A model generated the notes under the pieces. The model had not been told where the DNA came from and did not search any database. It saw only the letters and a list, made by a program, of their open reading frames with translations. Made by a program: the position numbers and the translations under genes. From positions 496,001 to 560,000 of the forward strand of contig CBDDCL010000015.1 in NCBI GenBank assembly GCA_965226245.1: a DNA stretch of 64,000 nt, written 5' to 3'. Below are positions 1 to 8,372 of the stretch, piece after piece; positions within the stretch are counted from its first letter, which is position 1; each line of letters begins with the position of its first letter. This DNA comes from CBDCYS01 sp965226245. GTDB taxonomy: Bacteria; Acidobacteriota; Terriglobia; Bryobacterales; UBA6623.

Positions 1-503
1 TCGGCAGCAACCGCAACTAACGCTTTGCCAACCATTTCGCGACCTCGGACGCCCTCTTCGACTCCGCCCACATACGTTTCGTCCACCTCCACCCGGCCGA
101 CCAGCCGATTGCGACCGGGGCGCACCATGGCGCGGCGGAACTTGTGCAGCCAGGTCCAGGCGGTTACATAGCTACCCAAACCCAAGACCCGCTGCAACTC
201 CAGCGCGCTGGCCCCGCCTTTTTGCGTTGTCACCCACCAAGCCGCCCGGAACCACAACGTCAAGGGCTTGCGGGTGTCCTGGAAAATCGTGCCCGCCGTC
301 ACCGAGGCCTGGTAACCGCAGTCGGCGCAGAGCAGCAGATTGCGTTTGCTGGCCCATGAGGACTGGATCCCACAGCGCGGGCACACGAACCCCTCCGGCC
401 AGCGCAGCTTCAGCAGGTACTCCCGGCACGCCTCCTCGGTCGAGAATCGAGCTTCCAACTCGACGAGGTTTCGGGGGTAGTCCTCCTTCATGCCCCCAAC
501 CAC
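1..503 (-). CDS. IS1595-family transposase, N-terminal part (partial at window edge)
   Basis: The first ~167 residues of the same 319-residue transposase that is complete at 35095-36054. The visible part holds the N-terminal zinc ribbon, with CPRCG and CADCG cysteine pairs about 20 residues apart, and the beginning of the ISXO2-like DDE domain with VEVDETYVGG, whose Asp is the first catalytic acid. The C-terminal half lies upstream of base 1. Identity to the full copy looks essentially complete over the shared part. Confidence 0.92.
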   Translation of the reverse strand, partial: MVGGMKEDYPRNLVELEARFSTEEACREYLLKLRWPEGFVCPRCGIQSSWASKRNLLLCADCGYQASVTAGTIFQDTRKPLTLWFRAAWWVTTQKGGASALELQRVLGLGSYVTAWTWLHKFRRAMVRPGRNRLVGRVEVDETYVGGVEEGVRGREMVGKALVAVAA

Positions 504-541
504 AACATATTGTGGCTACTGGAGTCAACTAAATACCCCAT
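1..541 (-). mobile_element. IS1595-family insertion sequence, copy 1 (cut by window start)
   Basis: This stretch matches the right part of the complete element at 35066-36092 with a constant offset of 35551 bases. It ends in the same terminal inverted repeat (ggctactggagtcaactaaa followed by taccccat). The other end lies outside the window, so its target duplication cannot be checked. The 8 bases after the element are caacgaaa, which should also flank the missing left end if the copy inserted by normal transposition. It is one of three copies within 36 kb, so the element has been active recently in this genome. Confidence 0.93.
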
Positions 542-928
542 CAACGAAATACTTACCCTTGACGCTCGTAGTGGTCTAGGGTTCCTAGAACTTAAGGAGT
601 ATGCCGCGAGCCTGCCACCCCGTTTTCAAATATTGTCAAATGAGCTTTGGGGCGGGCCCAACATCCTCCCTGGTTTGCGACTTTCCCGTCCCTCAGCTAG
701 CTAGCTAGCAGCCCGTGGCGGAAGTGTGTGAGGGCGAAAATGGGGGACTGCCATCCGATTCTCGCTTCTGGAACGCCATTGTTCCACCGCTTGCTGACGC
801 GCCTCACTGGAGCCGCGACCGTGAGGGAGCGGTTGCTCCGCTCAACAATAGCGTGGCACGAGAATCGGTGGCTGTGTCCCCTTTTTTTGCGCAGTCGGAC
901 TTGCACCACGGGTTGCTGGAGTGAACGG
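542..928. other. Intergenic region with a short dispersed repeat
   Basis: No convincing gene lies between the IS end and the PfkB gene. Bases 811-836 (agccgcgaccgtgagggagc, then ggttgc) recur at 10350-10375 and, inverted and slightly diverged, at 12168-12191. A run of gctagctagc lies at about 698-709, and similar CTAG-rich runs occur near 29686 and 50880. Nothing else was recognised. Confidence 0.6.
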
Positions 929-1882
929 ATGCCCCGCGAGTTTGATGTCGTCGGCGTTGGCCTCAACGCGACGGACACTGTGATCCTCGTTTCCCGCATG
1001 CCGCGCTACGGAGGCAAAGCTCCCTTTCACAACGAGATGACGAGCACGGGTGGACAAGTTGCCAGTGCCGTGGCGACGTGCCAGAAGCTGGGACTCCGTT
1101 CCAAGTACATCGGGTCCGTCGGCGACGACGAACACGGGCGCATTCAGTTGGCGAGTTTGCAAGAAAGCGGCGCGGACATCGAGCAGGTGCAGATCCGTAA
1201 AAATTGTCCCAACCAGTCCGCCTACATCATCATTGATCAAGCCACGGGTGAGCGGACCATCTTTTGGAGCCGCGACGACTGCCTCAGAATTGATCCCGAG
1301 CAAATATCTCCCGAACAAATCACTTGCGCACGGATGCTGCACATCGACGGTCATGACACGGCTGCGGTCGAGCACGCCGCCCGCATTGCAAGCGAGGCCG
1401 GCATCCCGGTGTCGGTCGACGTCGATACGATCTACCCCGGGTTTGACCGGGTGATGCCCTACGTGGATTATCTGGTCGCCAGCATGGAGTTCCCGTCTAA
1501 CTGGACCCGGGAGCCGGACCCTTTTCGGGCGCTGACGATGCTTCGGGATGAATACGGAATGAAGGTAGCAGCGATGACGCTGGGCGCCGACGGTGCGCTG
1601 GCTCTTGCCGGCGATGGTTTTCACTACTCGCCCGCATTTGTGGTGAACTGCGTGGATACGACCGGCGCGGGGGATGTCTTCCACGGAGCCCTTTGCTACG
1701 CGGTGCTAGAGGAGTATCCTCTGGACCGCGCGCTCGAGTTTTCCAACGCCATGGCGGCTCTGAACTGCAAGGCGATGGGGGCGCGGGGAGGCATTCAACC
1801 GCTGGAAATAGCGCAGCAGCTCATCGCCGCCGGTGAACGGCGCGTAAACAGAGAGTTCGCGAAAGGTTCGTCAAGCTCGTAG
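929..1882 (+). CDS. PfkB-family carbohydrate/nucleoside kinase
   Basis: A 317-residue cytoplasmic kinase of the ribokinase/PfkB family, which transfers phosphate from ATP to a sugar or nucleoside hydroxyl. The N-terminal signature region (STGGQVASAVATCQKLG) matches the family's GG(x)xxN-type substrate motif. Near the C-terminus lies DTTGAGDVFHGALCYAV, the ATP/anion-hole motif with the catalytic Asp. The start at 929 is chosen because the protein then begins just before the first beta strand (FDVVGVGLNATD) and a GGAG ribosome site lies about 7 bases upstream. The open frame extends further upstream but only with non-homologous sequence. The rhomboid gene follows after 6 bases, so they probably share a transcript. 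The substrate cannot be told from sequence. Confidence 0.9.
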   Translation: MPREFDVVGVGLNATDTVILVSRMPRYGGKAPFHNEMTSTGGQVASAVATCQKLGLRSKYIGSVGDDEHGRIQLASLQESGADIEQVQIRKNCPNQSAYIIIDQATGERTIFWSRDDCLRIDPEQISPEQITCARMLHIDGHDTAAVEHAARIASEAGIPVSVDVDTIYPGFDRVMPYVDYLVASMEFPSNWTREPDPFRALTMLRDEYGMKVAAMTLGADGALALAGDGFHYSPAFVVNCVDTTGAGDVFHGALCYAVLEEYPLDRALEFSNAMAALNCKAMGARGGIQPLEIAQQLIAAGERRVNREFAKGSSSS

Positions 1883-1888
1883 GCCGCA

Positions 1889-2590
1889 ATGATCCCTCTT
1901 CGCGATGACGCACCCCGCTGGAGCTTCCCCGGGGTCACCCTGACCTTGATTCTGATCAATTGCGCCATATTTTTCTATGAATCGGCGCTGCTGGCGCGAT
2001 CCGCCTACCTCGGCGAACTGTTCATGCAGACGTACGGCGCGGTCCCGGCACGCGTGCTGGCGGCGGTGAACGGGGAGTATCCGCTCATTGAGGGAGTGGC
2101 GCCGCTGTTTACCTCGATTTTTCTTCATGGCGGCTGGCTGCATCTGATCGGCAACATGTGGTTTCTGTGGGTTTTCGGCGACAACGTGGAGGATGAGCTG
2201 GGGCACTTCCCCTATTTGGTTTTCTACATTGCTTGCGGCGTGATCGCGTCGCTGGCCCACATTTTTTCCGGCCCCTCCTCGACAGTGCCGGCCGTGGGGG
2301 CCAGTGGCGCCATTGCGGGTGTCATGGGGGCCTACCTGATCCGGTTTCCGACGGCCCGGGTTGTTACGCTGATACCGTTCTTCCTGTTCTTTACGACCGT
2401 GGAGATACCGGCGTTTGTCATGCTGTTCTATTGGCTGGGGATTCAGTTGCTGAGCGGAACGATGACACTGGGCGAGGCGTCCACGGGGGGCGTCGCCTGG
2501 TGGGCCCACATTGGCGGCTTTGCGGCGGGAGCCCTGTTGATCTGGTCGCGCCCCAGACGGCGGCGATACCGCAAGCTGTATTTGTCCTGA
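1889..2590 (+). CDS. Rhomboid-family intramembrane serine protease
   Basis: A 233-residue polytopic membrane protein with about six hydrophobic segments. It carries the rhomboid hallmarks: HGGWLHLIGNMWFLWVFGDN in the second helix region with the conserved His and Asn, GASGAIAGVMGAY with the GxSx catalytic Ser (about residue 138), and WWAHIGGFAAGALL with the catalytic His. Rhomboids cleave transmembrane substrates within the bilayer. All three functional motifs are present, so it should be active. It starts 6 bases after the PfkB kinase gene. That pairing gives no clear clue to its substrate. Confidence 0.93.
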   Translation: MIPLRDDAPRWSFPGVTLTLILINCAIFFYESALLARSAYLGELFMQTYGAVPARVLAAVNGEYPLIEGVAPLFTSIFLHGGWLHLIGNMWFLWVFGDNVEDELGHFPYLVFYIACGVIASLAHIFSGPSSTVPAVGASGAIAGVMGAYLIRFPTARVVTLIPFFLFFTTVEIPAFVMLFYWLGIQLLSGTMTLGEASTGGVAWWAHIGGFAAGALLIWSRPRRRRYRKLYLS

Positions 2591-3063
2591 AGCGTAAGGG
2601 CGGACCCAACGTGCGGGAAGGAGCGGTAAGTGGTGTAGCAGCTAGGCTAAGTGCTAGGTGGGGCGGTGGGACGGTGCGGCGAGCCGGAGTAGCTGGTTGG
2701 GCCAGGAGTACACTAAAATAGGCACATCCAATGGAAGCCGCTCGACAGTCAGCACTTAAGTGGGATGCCCAGCAATTCGACCCGGAACCATACCTTAAAC
2801 AGGGTGCGCCAACGCCATTCTACGTCTCAGCTTTGGGCGCGCTCTTCGATGATGACTGCTTGAGTGTGCTCCCATCGATCACTGATGAATGCATAGATAC
2901 CGTATTTGCCGATCCGCCTTTTAACCTCGGCAAGGAATATGGGAAACGATCGAACGACGGACTATCCGATTTTGAATATGTCGAATGGTGCCGGAAGTGG
3001 ATCACCGAGTCTGTCCGCGCGCTCAGGCCAGGCGGAGCGTTCTTCCTATATAATCTGCCGAAA

Positions 3064-4762
3064 ATGGGGTATTTAGTTGACTCCAGTAGCCACTACATCT
3101 TGGGGGTGGGGGTGCCGGCCCTGGTGGCCTCGACCATTGTCTTATAGGGAGCAGGGTCGGCGGCGACCGCCTGCTGGAGGAGGCGATAGAAAAGTTTGCC
3201 GCGCGACCGTGAGGTCCGCCGGTTGAAGCGGAACAACAGCCAGCGCTTTAGCAGAGAGGCGACACGATGGACTCTCGGCAGCAGCTTACTCGCCGATTGC
3301 CGCTTCCCGCGCAGGACGGTCACCCATGGCGGTATCCTTTGTTCTCCAATCCCGCATAGCTCCCAGCCGTCGGCCGTGCAAACGAGGCTGCCAGGTGGAT
3401 AGGTCTTCGACAAAGGCTTCCAATAAAATCGCTGAGGCATCCACGCCTTGACAATCCGACGGCAGGAAGCGACCCATACGGCGCCCATCCTCCTCGGCAG
3501 CAACCGCCTAACGCTTTGCCAACCATTTCGCGACCTAGTCGACTCCGACGTTTCGGGCCGATTGCGACCGGGGCGCACCATGACTTGTGCAGCCTCCAGG
3601 CGGGCAAGATGCAGCGCGCTGGCCCCGCCTTTTTGCGTTGTCACCCACCAATGCATAAAATTTTCCTGGCACTGCCCGCCGTCAACGTACTGGAAACACG
3701 CCACTTCGGAGCAGGGGTGCCATGGGCTGGATTCTGGGCGGGAGGGGCCCTGGAGGCCCTCGACCATTGCTCCCATAGGGAGCAGCCGTCGGCGGCGACC
3801 GCCTGCTGGAGGAGGTCTTATAGGGAGCAGGGTCGGCGGCGACCGCCTGCTGGAGGGCGATAAAAGTTTGCCGCGCGACCGTGAGGTCCGCCGGTTGAAG
3901 CGGAACGTGAACTCGTCCAGGTAGTAGTCCAAATACTCGTGACTGACAGCCCCCTGGTGGGTCCCCAACAGCCAGCGCTTTAGCAGAGAGGCGACACGAT
4001 GGACTCTCGGCAGCAGCTTACTCGCCGATTGCCGCTTCCCGCGCAGCACGGTGACTTCATGGCGGTATCCTTTGTTCTCCAATCCCGCATAGCCTTCCCA
4101 GCCGTCGGTGTGCACGAGGCTGCCAGGTTGGATAGCTTCTTCGACAAAGGCTTCCAAGCTCGCCGCTGAGGCATCCGCGATCCGACGGAGCCGGATGCGA
4201 CCCATACCGCGCCCATCCTCCTCGGCAGCAACCGCAACTAACGCTTTGCCAACCATTTCGCGACCTCGGACGCCCTCTTCGACTCCGCCCACATACGTTT
4301 CGTCCACCTCCACCCGGCCGACCAGCCGATTGCGACCGGGGCGCACCATGGCGCGGCGGAACTTGTGCAGCCAGGTCCAGGCGGTTACATAGCTACCCAA
4401 ACCCAAGACCCGCTGCAACTCCAGCGCGCTGGCCCCGCCTTTTTGCGTTGTCACCCACCAAGCCGCCCGGAACCACAACGTCAAGGGCTTGCGGGTGTCC
4501 TGGAAAATCGTGCCCGCCGTCACCGAGGCCTGGTAACCGCAGTCGGCGCAGAGCAGCAGATTGCGTTTGCTGGCCCATGAGGACTGGATCCCACAGCGCG
4601 GGCACACGAACCCCTCCGGCCAGCGCAGCTTCAGCAGGTACTCCCGGCACGCCTCCTCGGTCGAGAATCGAGCTTCCAACTCGACGAGGTTTCGGGGGTA
4701 GTCCTCCTTCATGCCCCCAACCACAACATATTGTGGCTACTGGAGTCAACTAAATACCCCAT
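3064..4762 (-). mobile_element. IS1595-family insertion sequence, copy 2, internally enlarged
   Basis: The same terminal inverted repeats as the copy at 35066-36092 bound this 1699-base element (normal length 1027). Bases 3064-3234 match the left end of the complete copy, and about 3862-4762 match the rest including the right end. Between them lies ~630 bases of a second, degraded version of the element body with many deletions, small insertions and substitutions. The flanks carry a 9-base duplication, ctgccgaaa at 3055-3063 and 4763-4771. The element sits inside the methyltransferase gene. The degraded middle is either a nested, decayed partial copy or an assembly fault between repeats. Confidence 0.9.
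3093..4724 (-). pseudogene. IS1595 transposase with aberrant C-terminal duplication
   Basis: One open frame of 543 codons, against 319 in the intact copy. The first ~285 residues equal the normal transposase: zinc ribbon, DDE domain with VEVDETYVGG and HTDGWEGY, and the FRFNRR segment. The reading then runs through the degraded internal segment, where fragments of the DDE domain reappear in altered form (VMVRPGRNR, TVLRGKRQSASKLLP). It closes with the normal C-terminus ending in GTPTPKM. The catalytic core of the first part is complete, but the replaced C-terminus and duplicated domain make function doubtful. That the frame stays open through so many indels is surprising. Confidence 0.75.
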
Positions 4763-5326
4763 CTGCCGAAATGGAACGTATTGCTCGGCGCCTATTTGAC
4801 AGAGCTTGGTCTAACTTTCCGTCACTGGATTGCCATAGAGATTAGTGCTTCTCTTCCGATCCCCGGTCGTCTCCATCCCAGCCACTACAGCCTGCTCTAC
4901 TACACCAAGGGAAAGCCCAAAACCTTTCGCCGCGTTAGGACCCCAATCCAGCTTTGCCGTCACTGTGGCCGGGAGATCAAGGATTACGGCGGTCACAGGG
5001 GCGCCATGAACCCGAAAGGAGTCAATCTAAAGGATGTCTGGACAGATATCCCGCCCGTCCGGCACTGGAAGTTCAAGTCCAAGAACCGGCGCGCCAACGC
5101 ATTATCGACTAAGATTCTTGATCGTGTGGTTGAAATCTCGACTGTACCGGGAGAAATAGTAATGGATCCGTTCGGAGGTAGCGGCACGACATTCGCTGTT
5201 TGCGAGAAGAAGAATCGGTGCTGGCTTGGGATGGAAATCGACTTCGCTGAAGAGATCGCAGACCGCCTGGAAAGCCGCGAGATTCGGAGCCATGCGAACG
5301 ACGATCATGTGGAAGGTTGACCTGCA

Positions 5327-5935
5327 TCATCGCAGTGCCCGGCCATCTGTGCCCTTTGGGATTCGGGGCACTTCGTAGCTCTCCGCATCGTGTTCCACTT
5401 CGACAACTTCCAAAACGCCCTCCTCGTGGGGAATCGAACGCCAAACGTCCAAGTAGGGCTCTAACTCCTGGAAATTGCCAACTCGGTCCGTGAGAAACTT
5501 GTAGAACTTCCGAGATGGAACGATTAATGTTCCACACGCAAGCTTCCCTTTGAGCAGCCCAAGCGTCATTTTGTTGAGTGCGCGATGACTGGATGAAATG
5601 TTGCCAGTTCCCCACTCAACCGCCACCGGGCCGTGCAGGGTATGAAACACTGCATCCAGTTTGCCGGGCCGGTGCGGAGACGAAATCTCAAGCGGCACTT
5701 CGAGATCCCACCCAAGGTCCTTCAACTGAAGCATCAATCCATTCTTGATCGGCTTGACTCCGTTCCCCTCACCACGTTTCTTCCCGCTTTGGGGGTAGAT
5801 TGTAAACTTTGCACTCCCGCTCGGCCAAACAACCCCGCGGATCGCACGGTGGAGAGTTTTGCGGGTTTGACGCCACTCTGAAGACTTCGAAAAGGGTCCG
5901 CGGGACACGAGGGTTTCTACACGAAGAATCCTCAC
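5327..5935 (-). CDS. BamHI-like type II restriction endonuclease, catalytic residue missing
   Basis: The 202-residue protein aligns by eye with BamHI along its length. Matching blocks are VWPSGSAKFTI, NGVKPIK, EWGTGNISSSHRALNK, FLTDRVGNFQELEPY and VPRIPKGTDG. From memory of BamHI, the DNA-reading residues Asn116, Ser118, Arg122, Asp154 and Arg155 correspond here to N112, S114, R118, D150 and R151, all kept. This suggests recognition of GGATCC. Of the catalytic set, Asp94 (D94) and Glu111 (E107) are kept, but the position of Glu113 is Gly109 (codon GGA at 5609-5611, one transition from GAA). BamHI needs that Glu for cleavage, so this enzyme may bind but not cut. The start overlaps the upstream HTH gene by 4 bases. 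The gene converges on the methyltransferase. Confidence 0.9.
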   Translation of the reverse strand: MRILRVETLVSRGPFSKSSEWRQTRKTLHRAIRGVVWPSGSAKFTIYPQSGKKRGEGNGVKPIKNGLMLQLKDLGWDLEVPLEISSPHRPGKLDAVFHTLHGPVAVEWGTGNISSSHRALNKMTLGLLKGKLACGTLIVPSRKFYKFLTDRVGNFQELEPYLDVWRSIPHEEGVLEVVEVEHDAESYEVPRIPKGTDGRALR

Positions 5936-6186
5936 GCCGAACCTCCGCCCCGGGGGTTGTAAACCTGCCGGAGCAATTGGAGCGGGTCGATCCCGAGCGC
6001 CCGCGCGACCTCCCCGAACTCGACGACGTCAAGCCGTCGTTCGCCGCGCTCGTACTTGGAAACGAACGATTGCGGGCGAGAAAGTCTCTCCGAAAGCGAG
6101 ACTTGGCTTAGTCCCGAGCGCTTCCGGGCCTCCACTAGCAGAGTTCGAAAACGCTCATATTCATCTGTAAAAACGGAGCGAGACAC
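5932..6186 (-). CDS. XRE-family HTH regulator, probable controller protein of the R-M locus
   Basis: An 84-residue protein that is almost entirely one lambda-repressor-like helix-turn-helix domain (GLSQVSLSERLSRPQSFVSK, then YERGERRLDVVEF). The start is GTG at 6186; an in-frame stop lies a few codons upstream. Its TGA overlaps the ATG of the BamHI-like endonuclease by 4 bases, so the two are translationally coupled. Size, fold and position match controller (C) proteins, which delay endonuclease expression until DNA is methylated. No clear C-box palindrome was seen in 6187-6350, though gttgtaaacct occurs both just upstream (about 6194) and inside the gene end (about 5956). A generic XRE regulator is the alternative. 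Confidence 0.8.
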   Translation of the reverse strand: MSRSVFTDEYERFRTLLVEARKRSGLSQVSLSERLSRPQSFVSKYERGERRLDVVEFGEVARALGIDPLQLLRQVYNPRGGGSA

Positions 6187-6392
6187 ACACCATGTTGTAA
6201 ACCTTTATCAGGATTTAACCCAAAATAGGTTTCCTGCCGTCTCCCTCGCAGCGAATGCCACCTTAGGAACGGCGTACCGTAAAGAAAGATATCATTCCCC
6301 CGCAAGACCCAACTGGCCCGGAGCCGCAGTAGAATCGTGGGGTGATACCAACCCTATGAAGACGCGGTTGAATCAAGGAGGCTCAGATACCC

Positions 6393-8174
6393 ATGTGGAA
6401 TCCAGCGATGGCGCGAATGTTTTCGATCACCGCGGCGACCGCGCTGCTTCTCTCGGCCCAGACAACCACCGAAAAACTCAATCGCCTTGTCGAGGAGGCC
6501 GCGACCGCGAGGTCCATCAAGACCGCGATTGGCGTTACGCGCCTCGAAACACAGATCCCGGCTCTGATTAGCGCGGATGACCTGGATTTGGGCACGCGCA
6601 AAACTCGCATTCTCTTGATCGGCGGATTGGACGGCTCGGACGGCTCGGTGCGGGCGACCGTGGCGGCTCTCAAGTGGTTTGATGCAGCCGAGCAAGCGGC
6701 TCGCTTGCGAGAAGACTTCGCTGTCTCCGTGATTCCGGTCGCCAACCCGGACGCTTGGGCGAGGGGAGCCGGACCCGGGAACGCTTCGGGCGGCGACCCG
6801 ACGCGAGGGTATCCTCCACAGGGTGATGCCTACCAGAGTGAAACGAATCCGGAGGCGGAGTATCTGTGGCGCTGGATCGGGATGCACGCACCGGATCTGG
6901 TCGTTGACGTTCGCTCGGGCTCGGAGACGGCCTGGCTGATTCCGGAAGGCTCAAGCGGACAGGTAAGAAGACTGGCGGACCATCTGAGTCCAAGCCGGCC
7001 GCTGCCGTCTTCCGATCAGCTCGTTTCCCAGCTTGGGGAGCAAGCTCCGAGCGCCACAGGAACGGTGCCCGCGATCCTGGTCGCCGTGAAACCAGGTGAT
7101 GGAAAATTCCTGGAGAACCTGCTGGAGGCGCTGAAGAAAGTCGGCTTCGCGAGCCCGTCGCCCGCCCGCAAAGAGCTGCAACGCAGACTCGATCGCACGC
7201 CAATTGAAGTTGCTGAACAGTTGGCGGCCCATTACGGGCATCAACTGGACAACGTGGTCTACATTCCGGCCGTTGCGCTGATCGGGCGCATTCGGCTGTG
7301 GGAGCTGACCAAAAACCCCAAGCATCTGAACGATGTCAAAGCGATTGTCGCTCCTTACTTCAACGGTGACAAGCCGGCGCTCCCGGAGAAACCGGGCGGC
7401 AGCCACCTTTCCGGACATCTCGTGTTTGGAGAGCTGGCTCGCGTGACCGCCGAAGAACGATACATCGAACTAGCGCGGGCTTCCGCCGATTTGGGTTTCG
7501 ATGAACGCGGGCGGCCCAACGAGTCCATGCCCCTGCATAACGAGATGAGCGATTCCGTCTTCATGGGTGGCCCCATCCTGGCTCAAACGGGAGCGCTGAC
7601 AGGTGACGAGAAGTACTTCGACATGCTGTTGCGGCACGTCAAGTTCATCAGAAAACTCGATCTGCGGCCGGACGGCCTCTACCGCAATTCTCCCCTCAAC
7701 GATGCTGCTTGGGGACGCGGCAACGGCTTTCCGGCGCTGGGATTGGCACTGAGCTTGAGCTATCTGCCGCGCACTCACTCCGCCCGCGCGGAACTGATTC
7801 AGGCTCACCGGGCTCATCTCGATGCGCTGCTGCCGCACCAGGATCCGGCCGGCGCCTGGCATCAGGTGATTGATTTTCCCGGCAGCTATCGGGAGCTGAC
7901 CTCCACCTGCATGATCACGTTCTCGATGATTCGGGGCATTCGCCTCGGCTGGCTGGATCGAAGCAAGTACGCCCAGGCCATCGAGCGCGCTTGGTATGCC
8001 ATTCGCACACGCGTTGCCGCCAACGGCGAGCTAGTTGATGTTTGTACCGGCACGGGCAAGCAAACAAGCCTGCGCCGCTATCTCGACCGCAAGGCTATCC
8101 TTGGAAAAGACGATCGGGGCGGAGCGATGGCGCTGCTCGTGGCGACTGAGATGGCTCACTGGAGGAGGGAGTAG
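6393..8174 (+). CDS. Secreted fusion: M14-like pseudo-peptidase domain plus GH105-type glycoside hydrolase
   Basis: A 593-residue protein with an N-terminal signal sequence (hydrophobic stretch up to about residue 22). Residues ~25-200 resemble an M14 carboxypeptidase/deacylase fold: ILLIGGLDGSDGS sits where HGNE is expected, PVANPDAWARG and DPTRGYPP follow, and DVRSGSE replaces the last His. The zinc ligands are therefore lost. Residues ~290-590 look like the six-hairpin GH105 unsaturated glycuronyl hydrolase family, with MSDSVFMGGPILA (catalytic Asp) and AAWGRGNGFPALGLA. A hydrolase acting on unsaturated oligosaccharides from pectin-like polymers is inferred. AAGGAGG at 6375-6381 supports the start. 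No neighbouring polysaccharide genes are present. Confidence 0.75.
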   Translation: MWNPAMARMFSITAATALLLSAQTTTEKLNRLVEEAATARSIKTAIGVTRLETQIPALISADDLDLGTRKTRILLIGGLDGSDGSVRATVAALKWFDAAEQAARLREDFAVSVIPVANPDAWARGAGPGNASGGDPTRGYPPQGDAYQSETNPEAEYLWRWIGMHAPDLVVDVRSGSETAWLIPEGSSGQVRRLADHLSPSRPLPSSDQLVSQLGEQAPSATGTVPAILVAVKPGDGKFLENLLEALKKVGFASPSPARKELQRRLDRTPIEVAEQLAAHYGHQLDNVVYIPAVALIGRIRLWELTKNPKHLNDVKAIVAPYFNGDKPALPEKPGGSHLSGHLVFGELARVTAEERYIELARASADLGFDERGRPNESMPLHNEMSDSVFMGGPILAQTGALTGDEKYFDMLLRHVKFIRKLDLRPDGLYRNSPLNDAAWGRGNGFPALGLALSLSYLPRTHSARAELIQAHRAHLDALLPHQDPAGAWHQVIDFPGSYRELTSTCMITFSMIRGIRLGWLDRSKYAQAIERAWYAIRTRVAANGELVDVCTGTGKQTSLRRYLDRKAILGKDDRGGAMALLVATEMAHWRRE

Positions 8175-8200
8175 GCGCCAACTCAGGCGCAAGGCCAGCC

Positions 8201-8369
8201 TGCATTTCTCACCGAACGGCGAGGCGGGACGTGGCGCGCGCCTCCTGGCGGGCCGCGTCGGCCTCCGGGCCGACGTCGCCTCGACACAGTCTGTTGAGTA
8301 CCGCGAGCAAGCCCAACGAAGTAATGGCGGGCCTATCGCGTGCTTCGACCGTCAGGCGGTGAGAAATGC
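8201..8369. repeat. 169-bp dispersed intergenic repeat, copy A
   Basis: Nearly identical to 15328-15496 over 169 bases, beginning tgcatttctcaccgaacggc and ending aggcggtgagaaatgc. The few differences are scattered substitutions. It holds an inverted stretch (tcggcctccgggccgacg) that could fold as a hairpin. No protein is encoded. A more distant relative of its second half lies at 50709-50848. It sits just after a stop codon, as does copy B, suggesting a non-coding mobile repeat or RNA-level element. Confidence 0.85.
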
Positions 8370-8372
8370 CTG

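Larger units (their letters stand above)
2731..5320 (+). pseudogene. DNA methyltransferase (N6-adenine/N4-cytosine type) interrupted by an IS
   Basis: Two open pieces (2731-3063 and 4772-5320) join exactly in frame if the IS and one 9-base target repeat (ctgccgaaa) are removed, giving a 293-residue enzyme. The first piece has DPPFNLG (motif IV, catalytic, residues 61-67). The second has a small CRHC zinc-like knuckle near residue 174 and DPFGGSGTT (motif I, SAM binding, about 243-251). The order IV then I fits the beta class of amino-methyltransferases. Its stop lies 6 bases from the stop of the convergent BamHI-like endonuclease, so it is taken as the cognate modification enzyme. As it stands motif IV and motif I are on separate fragments, so activity should be lost. 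The flanking halves carry no other lesion, which points to a recent insertion. Confidence 0.9.

Noticed and set aside
698..709. gctagctagc runs here and near 29686 and 50880
   Set aside because: Too short and simple to call a site; could be chance or repeat debris.
842..1684. 280-codon minus-strand frame over the PfkB kinase
   Set aside because: The plus-strand kinase has all family motifs; the antisense reading has none.
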